This document shows positions 9,713 to 18,111 of a DNA stretch of 64,000 bases, in pieces. The first letter of the stretch is position 1; each line of letters opens with the position of its first letter. Under the pieces are notes generated by a model that worked only from the letters and a program-made list of their open reading frames with translations, did no database searches and had not been told where the DNA came from. Origin of the DNA: Oceanispirochaeta sp963676905 (GTDB lineage Bacteria; Spirochaetota; Spirochaetia; DSM-2461). The stretch is taken from assembly GCA_963676905.2 (NCBI GenBank), contig CAXXVE010000001.1, positions 1,488,001-1,552,000 on the forward strand, written 5' to 3'. The position numbers and the translations under genes are program-made.

Positions 9713-10939
9713 TTGTTCAGAGAAACTCTGTCGCTTCTGTTCTTCGGTTTCCCCGAGAAAGAGAGGGAGAAGGAGTTTCTGAAGCGACTTCATGATCCCG
9801 GGGAGATCAGAGTCATTATAGGAACCGGCTCATGCATTTATCTTCTCTTCCATTTTATTGATTTCTATCTGTTCAGGGAGCATTTTGCAGCGATGATTGT
9901 CCTGAGGAGTTGTGTCTTCCTTCCTTTTATGCTCCTTTTAATCGGCCTGACTTTCACAAGTTTTTATCACTCCATTTCGACAGTTCTTATTGTTATGGTT
10001 GCCTATATCTCATCAGGTGGCATCATCGTGATGGAGTATCTTGTCAGAGATTCCCAATATGCGGATATGGTCTACTATGGCATCTTTCTTGTCATTATTT
10101 TTTACTATGGAAACGGCAAGAGCCGTCCTTTTATAGGGATTCCCACGGGGGGCTTTATTGCCGCAGCGGCTATTTTTGTGGATGTAACATACATCGAATC
10201 AGACCCCAGAAGAATCACCCTTAAAATATTCTATCTCGTATCCATGATGGTAATTGGAAATATACTTTCCATGGTTGTTCAGTACTCGGCCAGGCAGCAG
10301 TTTCTGAAGCAGCGCCAGATAGAGGATCTTTCCATAACCGACCAGTTGACAGGGCTGAAGAACAGGCTTTTCTTTAATGATTTTATCCGCCGGGAGATAC
10401 AGGAGTACTGGCTTAAACAGAACAGTGTGACTGCCGTCGAAGGGGAACACCGTCAGGCTAACATTGAAGGCCGTCAGTACTATGGAGTCATGCTTCTGGA
10501 TATCGATCATTTCAAAGTCATAAATGATACCTACGGCCATGAGGCTGGAGACTGTTTTCTGCAGGAGTTTTCAGAGAGGATTACAAAGATCATCAGGCCA
10601 TGCGATGTCCTTATCCGCTGGGGGGGCGAAGAATTTCTGATTATTCTCAGGTTCATCTGTCTTCAGGGAATTGACGGGCTCAGCGGACGTATCCTCGATT
10701 GTATTGCAGACAAACCCTTTGATCTGGGATCTGCCAAGGTACAGGGGACAGTATCGGGAGGGTATGTTCTGATTCCTCCAGATCAGGAAGACTCGGACCT
10801 GATGATAGACCATATGATTGATATGGCAGATCAAGCTCTCTATTTTTCCAAGAAAAACGGCAGAAACAGGATGTCAGAAGCGATCTATTGTGAAGATGGG
10901 CAGAAAGGTCATGAGTTCAGGGAGATCGTCAGGATGTAA
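9713..10939 (+). CDS. Membrane diguanylate cyclase
   Basis: 408 residues from TTG 9713, with AGGAG at 9702-9706 at good spacing. Residues ~35-195 form about six membrane helices without a recognisable extracytoplasmic domain. The C-terminal GGDEF domain has DIDHFKVINDTYGHEAGD and GGEEF in RWGGEEFLII. RPCD precedes it at the right distance for a product-inhibition I-site. It shows an acidic/charged insertion between the first GGDEF helix and the metal loop (WLKQNSVTAVEGEHRQAN). Likely c-di-GMP synthesis in response to membrane state. Ends convergently with the GH51 gene. Confidence 0.85.
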   Translation: MFRETLSLLFFGFPEKEREKEFLKRLHDPGEIRVIIGTGSCIYLLFHFIDFYLFREHFAAMIVLRSCVFLPFMLLLIGLTFTSFYHSISTVLIVMVAYISSGGIIVMEYLVRDSQYADMVYYGIFLVIIFYYGNGKSRPFIGIPTGGFIAAAAIFVDVTYIESDPRRITLKIFYLVSMMVIGNILSMVVQYSARQQFLKQRQIEDLSITDQLTGLKNRLFFNDFIRREIQEYWLKQNSVTAVEGEHRQANIEGRQYYGVMLLDIDHFKVINDTYGHEAGDCFLQEFSERITKIIRPCDVLIRWGGEEFLIILRFICLQGIDGLSGRILDCIADKPFDLGSAKVQGTVSGGYVLIPPDQEDSDLMIDHMIDMADQALYFSKKNGRNRMSEAIYCEDGQKGHEFREIVRM

Positions 10940-10988
10940 TGGCCTGATCCCTTCATCCGGTACTGACGAAAGAGGAACAGGTCAAAAG

Positions 10989-11015
10989 CCCCCACTGAAC
11001 TGGTTCAGATGGGGG
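10989..11015. terminator. Shared hairpin between convergent genes
   Basis: CCCCCA-CTGAAC / GTTCAG-A-TGGGGG hairpin with a two-base loop. It lies between the cyclase (plus) and the GH51 gene (minus). On the minus strand it is followed by CTTTTG. No strong T tract on the plus strand. Confidence 0.5.
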
Positions 11016-11028
11016 AGTCTATTCTCAT

Positions 11029-12519
11029 CTAATGTGCAATGCTCAATGTCACAACTGACATGGGTGGCAGTTCTATACTGAGGCTTCCCTCTCCGGCCTT
11101 GAAGGCCGAGAAGCCGGATGGTGTGACGGCTTCGGGTTTCTCGAAGCTGTTGTGGGCATCCCTCGCATCACCTGTAATAATCGAACCTGCTATCTTTGCA
11201 TCCGCTTTAAGGTCAGCCATGGCACAGCTTATTGTCTGAGCCTTTGCGGGATCAAGGTTACAGATGCTAAGGTGTGTCACACCCGCGACATTAACAGAGG
11301 CCGTGGCCGAAATAGCGGGTATCTTTACCCCGTCGCACACAATGATCTCTGTGTCCAGCTCAAGATGTATGTGCTGTGCATCCTTGTGTACGCTGTACAT
11401 GCTGAATACATGGTAGGTGGGGGTGAGGATCATCTTCTCCTTGTCTGTAAGGATCACTGCCTGAAGTACGTTGATCATCTGGGCTATGTTGGCCATTTTC
11501 ACTCGGTCGCAGTGGTTGTGGAAGATATTGAAGTTGACAGCGGCAACCAGTGCGTCACGGATGGAATTCTGCTGGTAGAGAAATCCGGGGTTCGTGCCGG
11601 GTTCAACGTTATACCATGTACCCCACTCGTCAACGATAAGGGCAATAGACTTGCCGGGATCGTATACGTCCATGATGTTGCTGTGCTTGGTTATAAGCTC
11701 GTCCATGCGGAGGGTGTTGGCCATAACCTCGTGCCACTCCTTCTCCATAAAACCCAGAGCCTCTCCCTTGTCTTCCCAGCAGCGGGTAAAGGTATAGTTG
11801 TGAAGGCTCAGTCCCCACATCAGCTGTTTTGGGATGTTCTTCATACATACTTCGGTCCAGTGGTAGTCATCGACGTTTGGGCCGCCGGCTATCTTTTTGA
11901 TCCTGTTTTCGCCGTAGTTACGGACGTAGGTGGCATAGCGGCGGTAGAGATCTGCATAGTACTCGGCTCTCATGTTACCGCCGCACCCCCAGTTTTCGTT
12001 ACCCACACCGAAATAGGTGAGGGGCCAGGGGGCCTCTTTGCCGTTAGCCTCTCTCTCTTTTGCCATGGGAGACTCTCCATCGAAGGTCATGTACTCGACC
12101 CATTCGCTCATCTCCTGAACCGTACCGCTTCCCACGTTTCCGCAGATATAGGGTTCGGTTTCTATGAGTTCACAAAAGCGCATAAACTCATGGGTTCCAA
12201 AATGGTTATTCTCTACAACGCCTCCCCAGTGGGTGTTTACCATTCTCTTTCTGTTTTCATAGGGGCCGATGCCGTCTCTCCAGTGGTACTCGTCGGCAAA
12301 ACAGCCGCCGGGCCAGCGAAGAACGGGAATCTCAAGCTTCTTCAAAGCTTCGATGACGTCCTTTCTGTACCCCTCCACATTGGGAATGCCGGAGTCGGGA
12401 CCGACCCAGATCCCTTCGTAGATACAGCGGCCCAGATGCTCAGCAAAGTGGCCGTAGATATTCTTGTCGATCTGACCTTTGGTAATCTTCTGATCAATCT
12501 TAATCCTGTTCAAATTCAT
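11029..12519 (-). CDS. GH51 alpha-L-arabinofuranosidase
   Basis: 496 residues from the ATG at 12519; the longer TTG start at 12540 adds eight residues and lacks support. GH51 hallmarks: IYGHFAEHLGRCIYEGI, WPGGCFADEYHWRDGIGP, acid/base E175 in GVGNENWG and nucleophile E298 in IVDEWGTWYN. No signal peptide, so it is cytoplasmic and acts on imported arabino-oligosaccharides, releasing L-arabinose from non-reducing ends. Its gene begins directly behind a 24-codon permease remnant, suggesting that it was once the last gene of an ABC-transporter operon. It differs clearly from the second GH51 enzyme, so the two probably have different substrate preferences rather than being a recent duplication. 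Confidence 0.92.
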   Translation of the reverse strand: MNLNRIKIDQKITKGQIDKNIYGHFAEHLGRCIYEGIWVGPDSGIPNVEGYRKDVIEALKKLEIPVLRWPGGCFADEYHWRDGIGPYENRKRMVNTHWGGVVENNHFGTHEFMRFCELIETEPYICGNVGSGTVQEMSEWVEYMTFDGESPMAKEREANGKEAPWPLTYFGVGNENWGCGGNMRAEYYADLYRRYATYVRNYGENRIKKIAGGPNVDDYHWTEVCMKNIPKQLMWGLSLHNYTFTRCWEDKGEALGFMEKEWHEVMANTLRMDELITKHSNIMDVYDPGKSIALIVDEWGTWYNVEPGTNPGFLYQQNSIRDALVAAVNFNIFHNHCDRVKMANIAQMINVLQAVILTDKEKMILTPTYHVFSMYSVHKDAQHIHLELDTEIIVCDGVKIPAISATASVNVAGVTHLSICNLDPAKAQTISCAMADLKADAKIAGSIITGDARDAHNSFEKPEAVTPSGFSAFKAGEGSLSIELPPMSVVTLSIAH

Positions 12520-12536
12520 TTCCTTCTTATTATATA

Positions 12537-12611
12537 TCAACCCTTTACCGCACCGGCAGTGATTCCATCAATGAAATAACGCCGGAAGGCAAGAAAGAGA
12601 ACTGTGAAGGC
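12537..12611 (-). pseudogene. 3' remnant of a MalG-type sugar ABC permease
   Basis: Reading the minus strand from ~12611 gives 24 codons ending in RRYFIDGITAGAVKG and TGA. This is the standard C-terminus of carbohydrate ABC permeases; the intact ones in this window end in RRIIAGVTAGSVKG and KYFVSGLTMGGVKG. An in-frame TGA lies immediately upstream (12612-12614), and no more permease sequence follows before the end of the second GH51 gene. It is therefore a deletion scar. Not translatable as a functional gene. Confidence 0.75.
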
Positions 12612-12642
12612 TCATGATTTCCCGAACCGCCGCCGTAACGGT

Positions 12643-14151
12643 TTATTTGGACAGACGGATACAGTTCCAGCTGAGTCTGGCTACTTTTCCTGCCAGTACT
12701 CCGTCTTTCACGTTCAAGCCGCTGCCTTCAAAGGGAACAACATTGTTCTGATTATCTTTCGTGTTGGTTGCTTTGATATCATCATGGATCATCCGGGTGT
12801 GCTCCGTAATTCTGTATCCTTCGAAACCGTCAAGGCTTGCTTCAAGATCCATCTCCTCATCTGCATTTCTATTGATCACAAAAAGAGTCAGTTCGCCCTT
12901 TTCGTCATTGCATACGGCAGTCGCGTCGAGGTAGGGGACAGTTCCAAAGGTTTTGTTTTCATAACAGGGAGACTCAATCTGAAGGTTCAGAGCTGTACCT
13001 CTTCCGTAGCGTGATGCATAGTAGAACGGGTAGAAGATGGTCTGCTTCCACACTGTGCCGTCATTCTCTGTCATTATAGGGGCTATTACGTTTACAAGCT
13101 GGGCCAGGCATCCTATCTTCACTCTGTCAGAGTGCCGGATCAGGCTGTTAAGCATTCCGCCTACAACCAGTGCGTCTTCGAAGGTATAGATATCTTCCAG
13201 AAGGGGAGGGCCAACCTGCCAGGGCTCTTTCTTTATGGTGTTCAGGTCCTGTTCATCCGAGTGGAACCAGACATTCCACTCATCAAAGGAGAGGTTGATT
13301 GTCTTTTTGCTTCTCTTTTTGGCTTTTACATAGTCACAGGTCTTTGTCACTGTGTCGATGAAGTCGTCCATTCCCATGGGGCTGGCCAGGAATGTCTCCA
13401 GGTCGTTCTCATGGTTTTTCAAGTATATATGAAGGGAGAGGTAGTCCACGTTGTCGTAGCACTCTTCAAGGACCTCCCGTTCCCATTCGGGGAAGGTGGG
13501 CATATTGTTTGTCGAGCTTCCGCAGACAACCAGTTCCAGGGAGGGGTCGAAGAGTCTGATGGCCTTCGCCGCTTCGTCAGCAAGGCGTCCATACTCATAG
13601 GCCGACTTGTGGCCGACCTGCCAGGGACCGTCCATCTCGTTTCCAAGACACCAGAGTTTAAAGTTATGGGGCTCTTCATAACCATGCTCTTTTCTAAGAT
13701 CACTCCAGTAGGAGCCTCCGGGGTGGTTACAGTACTCAACTACATTGCGGGCATCGGAGATCCCCTTGGTTCCGAGGTTGATAGCCATCATGACCTCGGT
13801 GTCGGCCTTTTTAGCCCACTTGGCAAATTCATTGAGGCCCATCGTGTTGGGCTCAGTTGATTTCCAGGCCAGGTCCAGGCGAACGGGACGCTCTTCAACG
13901 GGGCCGATGGAATCCTCCCAGTTGTAGGCGGATACATAGTTTCCCCCGGGGTAGCGGACAACGGGAACCTGCAGCTCTTTGACAAGCTCCAGTACATCTT
14001 TTCTGAAACCGTCTTCATCTGCTGTATCATGACCCGGCTCGAAGATTCCTCCATATACAGCGCGCCCAAGGTGCTCAATAAAAGAACCGAAGAGCCTGTC
14101 ATCAATGTCGCTGATGGTGAACTTTCTATTTATTACGATAGTACTTTTCAT
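12643..14151 (-). CDS. abfA: GH51 alpha-L-arabinofuranosidase, AbfA type
   Basis: 502 residues from ATG 14151, with AAGGG upstream; a TTG start nine bases earlier is possible. GH51 signatures: LFGSFIEHLGRAVYGGI, RYPGGNYVSAYNWEDSIGP, acid/base E172 in CLGNEMDG and nucleophile E291 in SFDEWNVWF. No signal peptide, so cytoplasmic. It matches the intracellular AbfA group that removes terminal arabinofuranosyl units from arabinan or arabinoxylan oligosaccharides. It lies upstream of the first GH51 on the same strand, separated by the permease scar. The ArsR-like regulator gene, further upstream on the same strand, is a plausible controller. Confidence 0.94.
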   Translation of the reverse strand: MKSTIVINRKFTISDIDDRLFGSFIEHLGRAVYGGIFEPGHDTADEDGFRKDVLELVKELQVPVVRYPGGNYVSAYNWEDSIGPVEERPVRLDLAWKSTEPNTMGLNEFAKWAKKADTEVMMAINLGTKGISDARNVVEYCNHPGGSYWSDLRKEHGYEEPHNFKLWCLGNEMDGPWQVGHKSAYEYGRLADEAAKAIRLFDPSLELVVCGSSTNNMPTFPEWEREVLEECYDNVDYLSLHIYLKNHENDLETFLASPMGMDDFIDTVTKTCDYVKAKKRSKKTINLSFDEWNVWFHSDEQDLNTIKKEPWQVGPPLLEDIYTFEDALVVGGMLNSLIRHSDRVKIGCLAQLVNVIAPIMTENDGTVWKQTIFYPFYYASRYGRGTALNLQIESPCYENKTFGTVPYLDATAVCNDEKGELTLFVINRNADEEMDLEASLDGFEGYRITEHTRMIHDDIKATNTKDNQNNVVPFEGSGLNVKDGVLAGKVARLSWNCIRLSK

Positions 14152-14488
14152 TATTCTCAACCCTTGATTTGTGATTCATGTAAATTGATATGTAATGGCA
14201 TGTGTGATTTATAAAGTTATTATATGGTGACATTTTTTAGCTGTCAAACTGAACTTGGAGGATCAAATTTATTATTTCAAAGCTGAAAACAGGGAGTTTA
14301 ATGCAAGAAATGACGATCTTTTCATCTATTTATATCAATGGAAGTGATATGATTTATTGGCTTATGTAGAGAGAATCTGCGGTTTTATGGCAGCGTATTA
14401 CACATTTTTACTGTGGTCTTGATACATCAACACTGAATCCCCAGAGTGAATCTCCCCACAGGGAGAATCAGGAGGGAGTTCCGGCATT
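14152..14488. other. Intergenic region upstream of abfA
   Basis: About 340 bases, AT-rich. I see no credible ORF. It must hold the promoter of the GH51 unit. A short imperfect hairpin lies at 14448-14469, next to the end of the regulator gene. Confidence 0.5.
14448..14469 (-). terminator. Weak hairpin after the regulator gene
   Basis: On the minus strand GATTCTCCC pairs with GGGAGATTC with one mismatch. It lies about 20 bases after the regulator stop but has no T tract, so terminator function is uncertain. Confidence 0.3.
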
Positions 14489-15406
14489 TCAGAAAGAGAG
14501 GTTCAGCAGGATGTCGTGGTTATAGTTTCCGAAGCCTTTGCCGAAAATATTGATGCCTCCGACATTTTCAGCATCTTCTTTAACTTCAAATTTTACTTTG
14601 ATAGAGTGGTGCTCTGTCAGTTCCAATTCGTCAATCTTCAGATCTGATATCTTTATACCGTCTATGTAGGACCCCTCTTCATTAACAACCCATGTTTTCA
14701 GTAAACCGTACTGGGAGCCCTCAAGTTTCCACCAGTCGGGAGTAAAATTTCCTCTTTTGTCGCCATAGTCACCGGGGCTGGTCCATGTTCCGACTTCTTT
14801 ATTATTTATATTGAGTGTAATGTCACTGAGCCACTTGGGGTTGGTGCCGGGAATTTCAGAGGACAGTTCCACCGTTAGTTCCAGCTTTCGGACAGGTTTC
14901 TTTTTGTTGTAGGAGTTGTTGGGGAACTGATATTTTACATAACCCTTCTCAAACCAGAGAAGGCCGGCGCTGATTCTTTCGGGTTCCAGGAAGGATTCAG
15001 GTGTATCCAGGTATCCAATAATCTTTTTATTGGTGCACATACCGCAGGGAGCACTGACTTCGTATTCAATAAAAAGGCCGACAGGCATCTCTACTGTGAT
15101 AACCTCTTCATCAGATTTACTGCTGTCCTGAAAGGATATGACATACTCATCGTAGATATTTTTGCATATCTTCTGATTTCCTTTTACAGCTTTCTGTATC
15201 TTGTAGCTTATCAGCTTAGCCTTGGCCAGGGTCATCACGTTGGTTGCAACTGTTGACTGGGGCAGATTCAGTATCGAAGCCAGTTCATTGACGTTCTTAT
15301 CGCCCTTTCTAAGTTCTTCAAGAATCCGGATACGGATATCAGACGCCAGGCCTTTTATTACGTCAGTATCCTTCAGAGGATCAATCAGCATGATGCGTCT
15401 TCCCAT
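14489..15406 (-). CDS. ArsR-type winged-helix regulator with a large C-terminal domain
   Basis: 305 residues. Residues ~10-80 form an ArsR-like winged helix (IRIRILEELRKGDKNVNELA, LPQSTVATNVMTLAKAKLI). The remaining ~220 residues are beta-rich with a conserved-looking segment SAPCGMCTNKKIIGYLD and a WFEKGYVKYQF stretch. I recall proteins of this arrangement beside arabinofuranosidase genes in Firmicutes, and infer a sugar-responsive regulator of the adjacent GH51 genes, with the C-terminal domain binding the ligand. The Cys-x-x-Cys could instead bind metal. AAGGAG lies 10 bases before ATG 15406. Confidence 0.72.
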   Translation of the reverse strand: MGRRIMLIDPLKDTDVIKGLASDIRIRILEELRKGDKNVNELASILNLPQSTVATNVMTLAKAKLISYKIQKAVKGNQKICKNIYDEYVISFQDSSKSDEEVITVEMPVGLFIEYEVSAPCGMCTNKKIIGYLDTPESFLEPERISAGLLWFEKGYVKYQFPNNSYNKKKPVRKLELTVELSSEIPGTNPKWLSDITLNINNKEVGTWTSPGDYGDKRGNFTPDWWKLEGSQYGLLKTWVVNEEGSYIDGIKISDLKIDELELTEHHSIKVKFEVKEDAENVGGINIFGKGFGNYNHDILLNLSF

Positions 15407-15945
15407 AAAACGGATGCTCCTTTTTAATAGAACAGTTTTTGTTCCCCGTTCTAAAATATGTACCCAATATCTTTTATTGATTATATACTAAAGTCAAGAG
15501 TTTGTATCAAAAAAATGGGTATGGTGATATAAATATTAGACTTAAGGGTTTCGCTATACCTTATACATGAACAATCTTAAAATTGCAGTACTGCCATTGC
15601 CTCCTGAAACAACCGTGAAATCGACGATACCAATAGAAAGCCTTGGATAACAGTATGATAATAAAAGCGGCTCCTGCTATCTCAATGAGTCCTTTGAAAA
15701 TCCTTTATAGTACAGCGCCTGTCAGATAAGGCTTTCTGGAGCTCAGCAGAGAGGCTGTATTTCGGTTGTCTGTGGGAGTTGAACTGTATGGGCTGTCCGC
15801 TTCCCCATATCAGATAAACTGATCCGGCTGAATGATATAAATATGGGATTATTTTGAAAAATGAACACGTGAAGTGTATAATATATTATTCAGAGGAGTA
15901 CCTGATTTTGATCTGCAAATTCAACTCAGGAGATGAAATATTATT
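15407..15945. other. Intergenic region between regulator and hydrogenase-like gene
   Basis: About 540 bases between divergently transcribed genes, AT-rich. I find only very short ORFs without ribosome sites, no RNA gene and no clear repeat. It should hold the two divergent promoters. Confidence 0.5.
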
Positions 15946-18030
15946 ATGCGGACAAGTCCTGTCGTCGGGGTCAACCCGGACCTATGTATCAATTGCCATC
16001 AGTGCATTGCTGTCTGTCCTGTTAAATACTGTCTGGACGGCAGCGGTGAAACCGTCAGAATCAACAGTGAACTCTGTATCGGCTGCGGTTCCTGCATCGA
16101 TGCCTGTCAGCAGGATTCCCGATATTTCATGGATGACTGGAATACTTTTATTGAAAACCGGAAACGGAAAAAATATGTTGCCATTGTGGCACCTTCGGCG
16201 GCAGCTTCCTTCTCAGGAAGTCTTCTGAAACTGAACGGCTTTTTCAAATCTTTGGGGGTTAAGGCTTTTTTTGATGTAAGCTTCGGAGCTGAACTGACAG
16301 TCCGCTCCTATCTGGAGCATCTGAAAGAGCATTCTGACAGCTTTATGATTGCTCAGCCCTGTCCTGTGATCGTCAACTATATGGAGCTGTATCAGCCGGG
16401 GCTTCTGGGGAATCTCGCTCCCATTGATTCTCCCATGATGCATACTGTCAAAATGGTCCGGGAGTTTTACCCTGAGTATTCGGATTGCAGCTTCATTGCG
16501 GTTTCTCCCTGCATCTCAAAGAAAACAGAGTTTGAAGCCCTTGAACAGGATGTTCTGAATCTGACTTTCATTTCCATTGAGAAGTATATGAAAGAGAAGG
16601 GCCTCTCTCTGTCTTCCTGTGACGAGGTCCCCTATTCCTCCCCCCTGGCCGAACGGGCGGTTCTTTTCTCTTCTCCCGGGGGATTGAAGGATACTGTGGA
16701 GCGGGAGGCTCCTCATGTAATGAGCAAGATACGGAAAATAGAGGGCATTCACTCAGTATATGATTACTTCAAGAGTCTTGAAGAGGTAAAGGACCGGGAT
16801 GGTCTGCCCCTTCTTATTGACTGCCTCAATTGTGAAAAGGGGTGTAACGGGGGTACCGGAACTGGCTGCCGCGACTTTCCCCGGGATCTTCTTGAATCGG
16901 CTGTTCAGAACCGGTCGGAAGAGGCAAAAAAAGTGTACAGCAGTAAACAAAGCCGTAGAAAAGCCGTCAGAGTTCTGGGGCGGGTTGTTGATAAATACTG
17001 GAAACCTGATCTGTACAGCAGGTCCTATACTAACCGGTCTGGAGACAACCTTGTCAGGACTCCTGACAAGAATCAGCAGTGGGAGATCTTCCATTCCATG
17101 CTGAAATCCTCAGAGAAGGATCTGTACAATTGCGCCTCCTGCGGGTACAACTCCTGCTCCGGAATGGCCAAAGCCATATTCAATGGTCTGAACAAAGCCG
17201 AGAACTGCCACCACTACCAGATTGAAATGCTTAAAAGAGGCAGGGAATCGGTTGTCTCCGCTGCGCAGAAAATTGAGAGTAAGGTGCAGGATGTCAGCAA
17301 AATTGTTCTTCAGATTGCTGATCACGCCGTGTCTATGCATGACAGTTCATCGGATCAGGTTTCGGCGGTGGAGGAGTCCAGTGCTGCGATACAGCAGATG
17401 ATCGCCTCTATTCTTAATGCTGACAATCTTGTGAAGTCCAGGCACGAACAGATCCATTCCATGAAGGAGGGGACTGCTGACAGTGCGGATATCCTCGATC
17501 GGAACGTGAGGTCCGTGGACAGCGTTTTTCAGAGTGTGGATAAAATCCAGTCCGTAAACAAGACTATCAATTCAGTAGCCGCCAATACAAACCTTCTATC
17601 AATGAATGCGGCCATTGAGGCGGCACATGCAGGCAATGCCGGAAGCGGATTTGCCGTAGTGGCCGGTGAGATCAGAAAGCTGGCCACGGAAACAGCCCAG
17701 AATGCCCAGATTATTGCAGGTGACCTTACGACTATTCTGAAAAATATCGAGGAGACAAGAACCTCATCCAAAGAGTCCTCCAGAATGATGGAGGGGATTG
17801 TCAGCAATCTTGATTCGGTAACGGGGTGCTTCACAGAACTATCCCGGGCCATGACGGATATGAGTGAAGGAACCGAACAGGTCAGCCGTCATCTGGACGG
17901 CATTATGAACGGCAGCCGTCTGGTGGATGATCACTCCCGTTCTCTGCGGGAAATTATGAATCAGCTGAGGGGCCATTTTGATGAGCTCCTTGATATCTCC
18001 CGGGAGAGTTCGAAGGCTTTTATCAACTGA
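15946..18030 (+). CDS. [FeFe]-hydrogenase-like iron-sulfur protein fused to a methyl-accepting signalling domain
   Basis: 694 residues and no membrane helix, so probably cytoplasmic. Residues 14-54 form a two-cluster ferredoxin (C14/17/20/24 and C44/47/50/54). Residues ~76-310 match the [FeFe]-hydrogenase H-domain: C139 in AQPCPVIVNYME, C189 in SPCISKKTEFE, C296 and C300 in NCEKGCNGG. All four cluster ligands are present, but Pro138 replaces the proton-relay Cys of active enzymes. A further four-Cys Fe-S motif follows (C396, C399, C404, C421; CASCGYNSC). Residues ~430-690 form a chemoreceptor signalling coil with the hairpin EAAHAGNAGSGFAVVAGEIRKLA near 558-580. I infer a redox or H2 sensor signalling to CheA. 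AGGAG lies 13 bases upstream of ATG, rather far. Confidence 0.82.
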   Translation: MRTSPVVGVNPDLCINCHQCIAVCPVKYCLDGSGETVRINSELCIGCGSCIDACQQDSRYFMDDWNTFIENRKRKKYVAIVAPSAAASFSGSLLKLNGFFKSLGVKAFFDVSFGAELTVRSYLEHLKEHSDSFMIAQPCPVIVNYMELYQPGLLGNLAPIDSPMMHTVKMVREFYPEYSDCSFIAVSPCISKKTEFEALEQDVLNLTFISIEKYMKEKGLSLSSCDEVPYSSPLAERAVLFSSPGGLKDTVEREAPHVMSKIRKIEGIHSVYDYFKSLEEVKDRDGLPLLIDCLNCEKGCNGGTGTGCRDFPRDLLESAVQNRSEEAKKVYSSKQSRRKAVRVLGRVVDKYWKPDLYSRSYTNRSGDNLVRTPDKNQQWEIFHSMLKSSEKDLYNCASCGYNSCSGMAKAIFNGLNKAENCHHYQIEMLKRGRESVVSAAQKIESKVQDVSKIVLQIADHAVSMHDSSSDQVSAVEESSAAIQQMIASILNADNLVKSRHEQIHSMKEGTADSADILDRNVRSVDSVFQSVDKIQSVNKTINSVAANTNLLSMNAAIEAAHAGNAGSGFAVVAGEIRKLATETAQNAQIIAGDLTTILKNIEETRTSSKESSRMMEGIVSNLDSVTGCFTELSRAMTDMSEGTEQVSRHLDGIMNGSRLVDDHSRSLREIMNQLRGHFDELLDISRESSKAFIN

Positions 18031-18043
18031 TTTCTATGACTTC

Positions 18044-18070
18044 CATGGGAGAGGCGCGATACTTCCCATG
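18044..18070. terminator. Hairpin between convergent genes
   Basis: CATGGGA (18044-18050) and TCCCATG (18064-18070) form a 7-bp stem between the hydrogenase-like gene and the convergent YjiH gene. No T tract; weak candidate. Confidence 0.3.
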
Positions 18071-18111
18071 AGTCTACATTGCCCAGCCTCTGTATTAATA
18101 AAGTCTCTCTC

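Noticed and set aside
11152..12579. 475-residue plus-strand ORF
   Set aside because: Lies antisense to the first GH51 gene, whose catalytic motifs are clear. The plus-strand translation has no family resemblance or ribosome site.
13132..13860. 242-residue plus-strand ORF
   Set aside because: Antisense to abfA; no recognisable domain.
11029..14151. Recent tandem duplication of GH51
   Set aside because: The two proteins share only family motifs; the permease remnant and low similarity argue for separate origins.
15567..15650. 27-codon ORF (MNNLKIAVLPLPPETTV...)
   Set aside because: No ribosome site and no resemblance to a known small protein.
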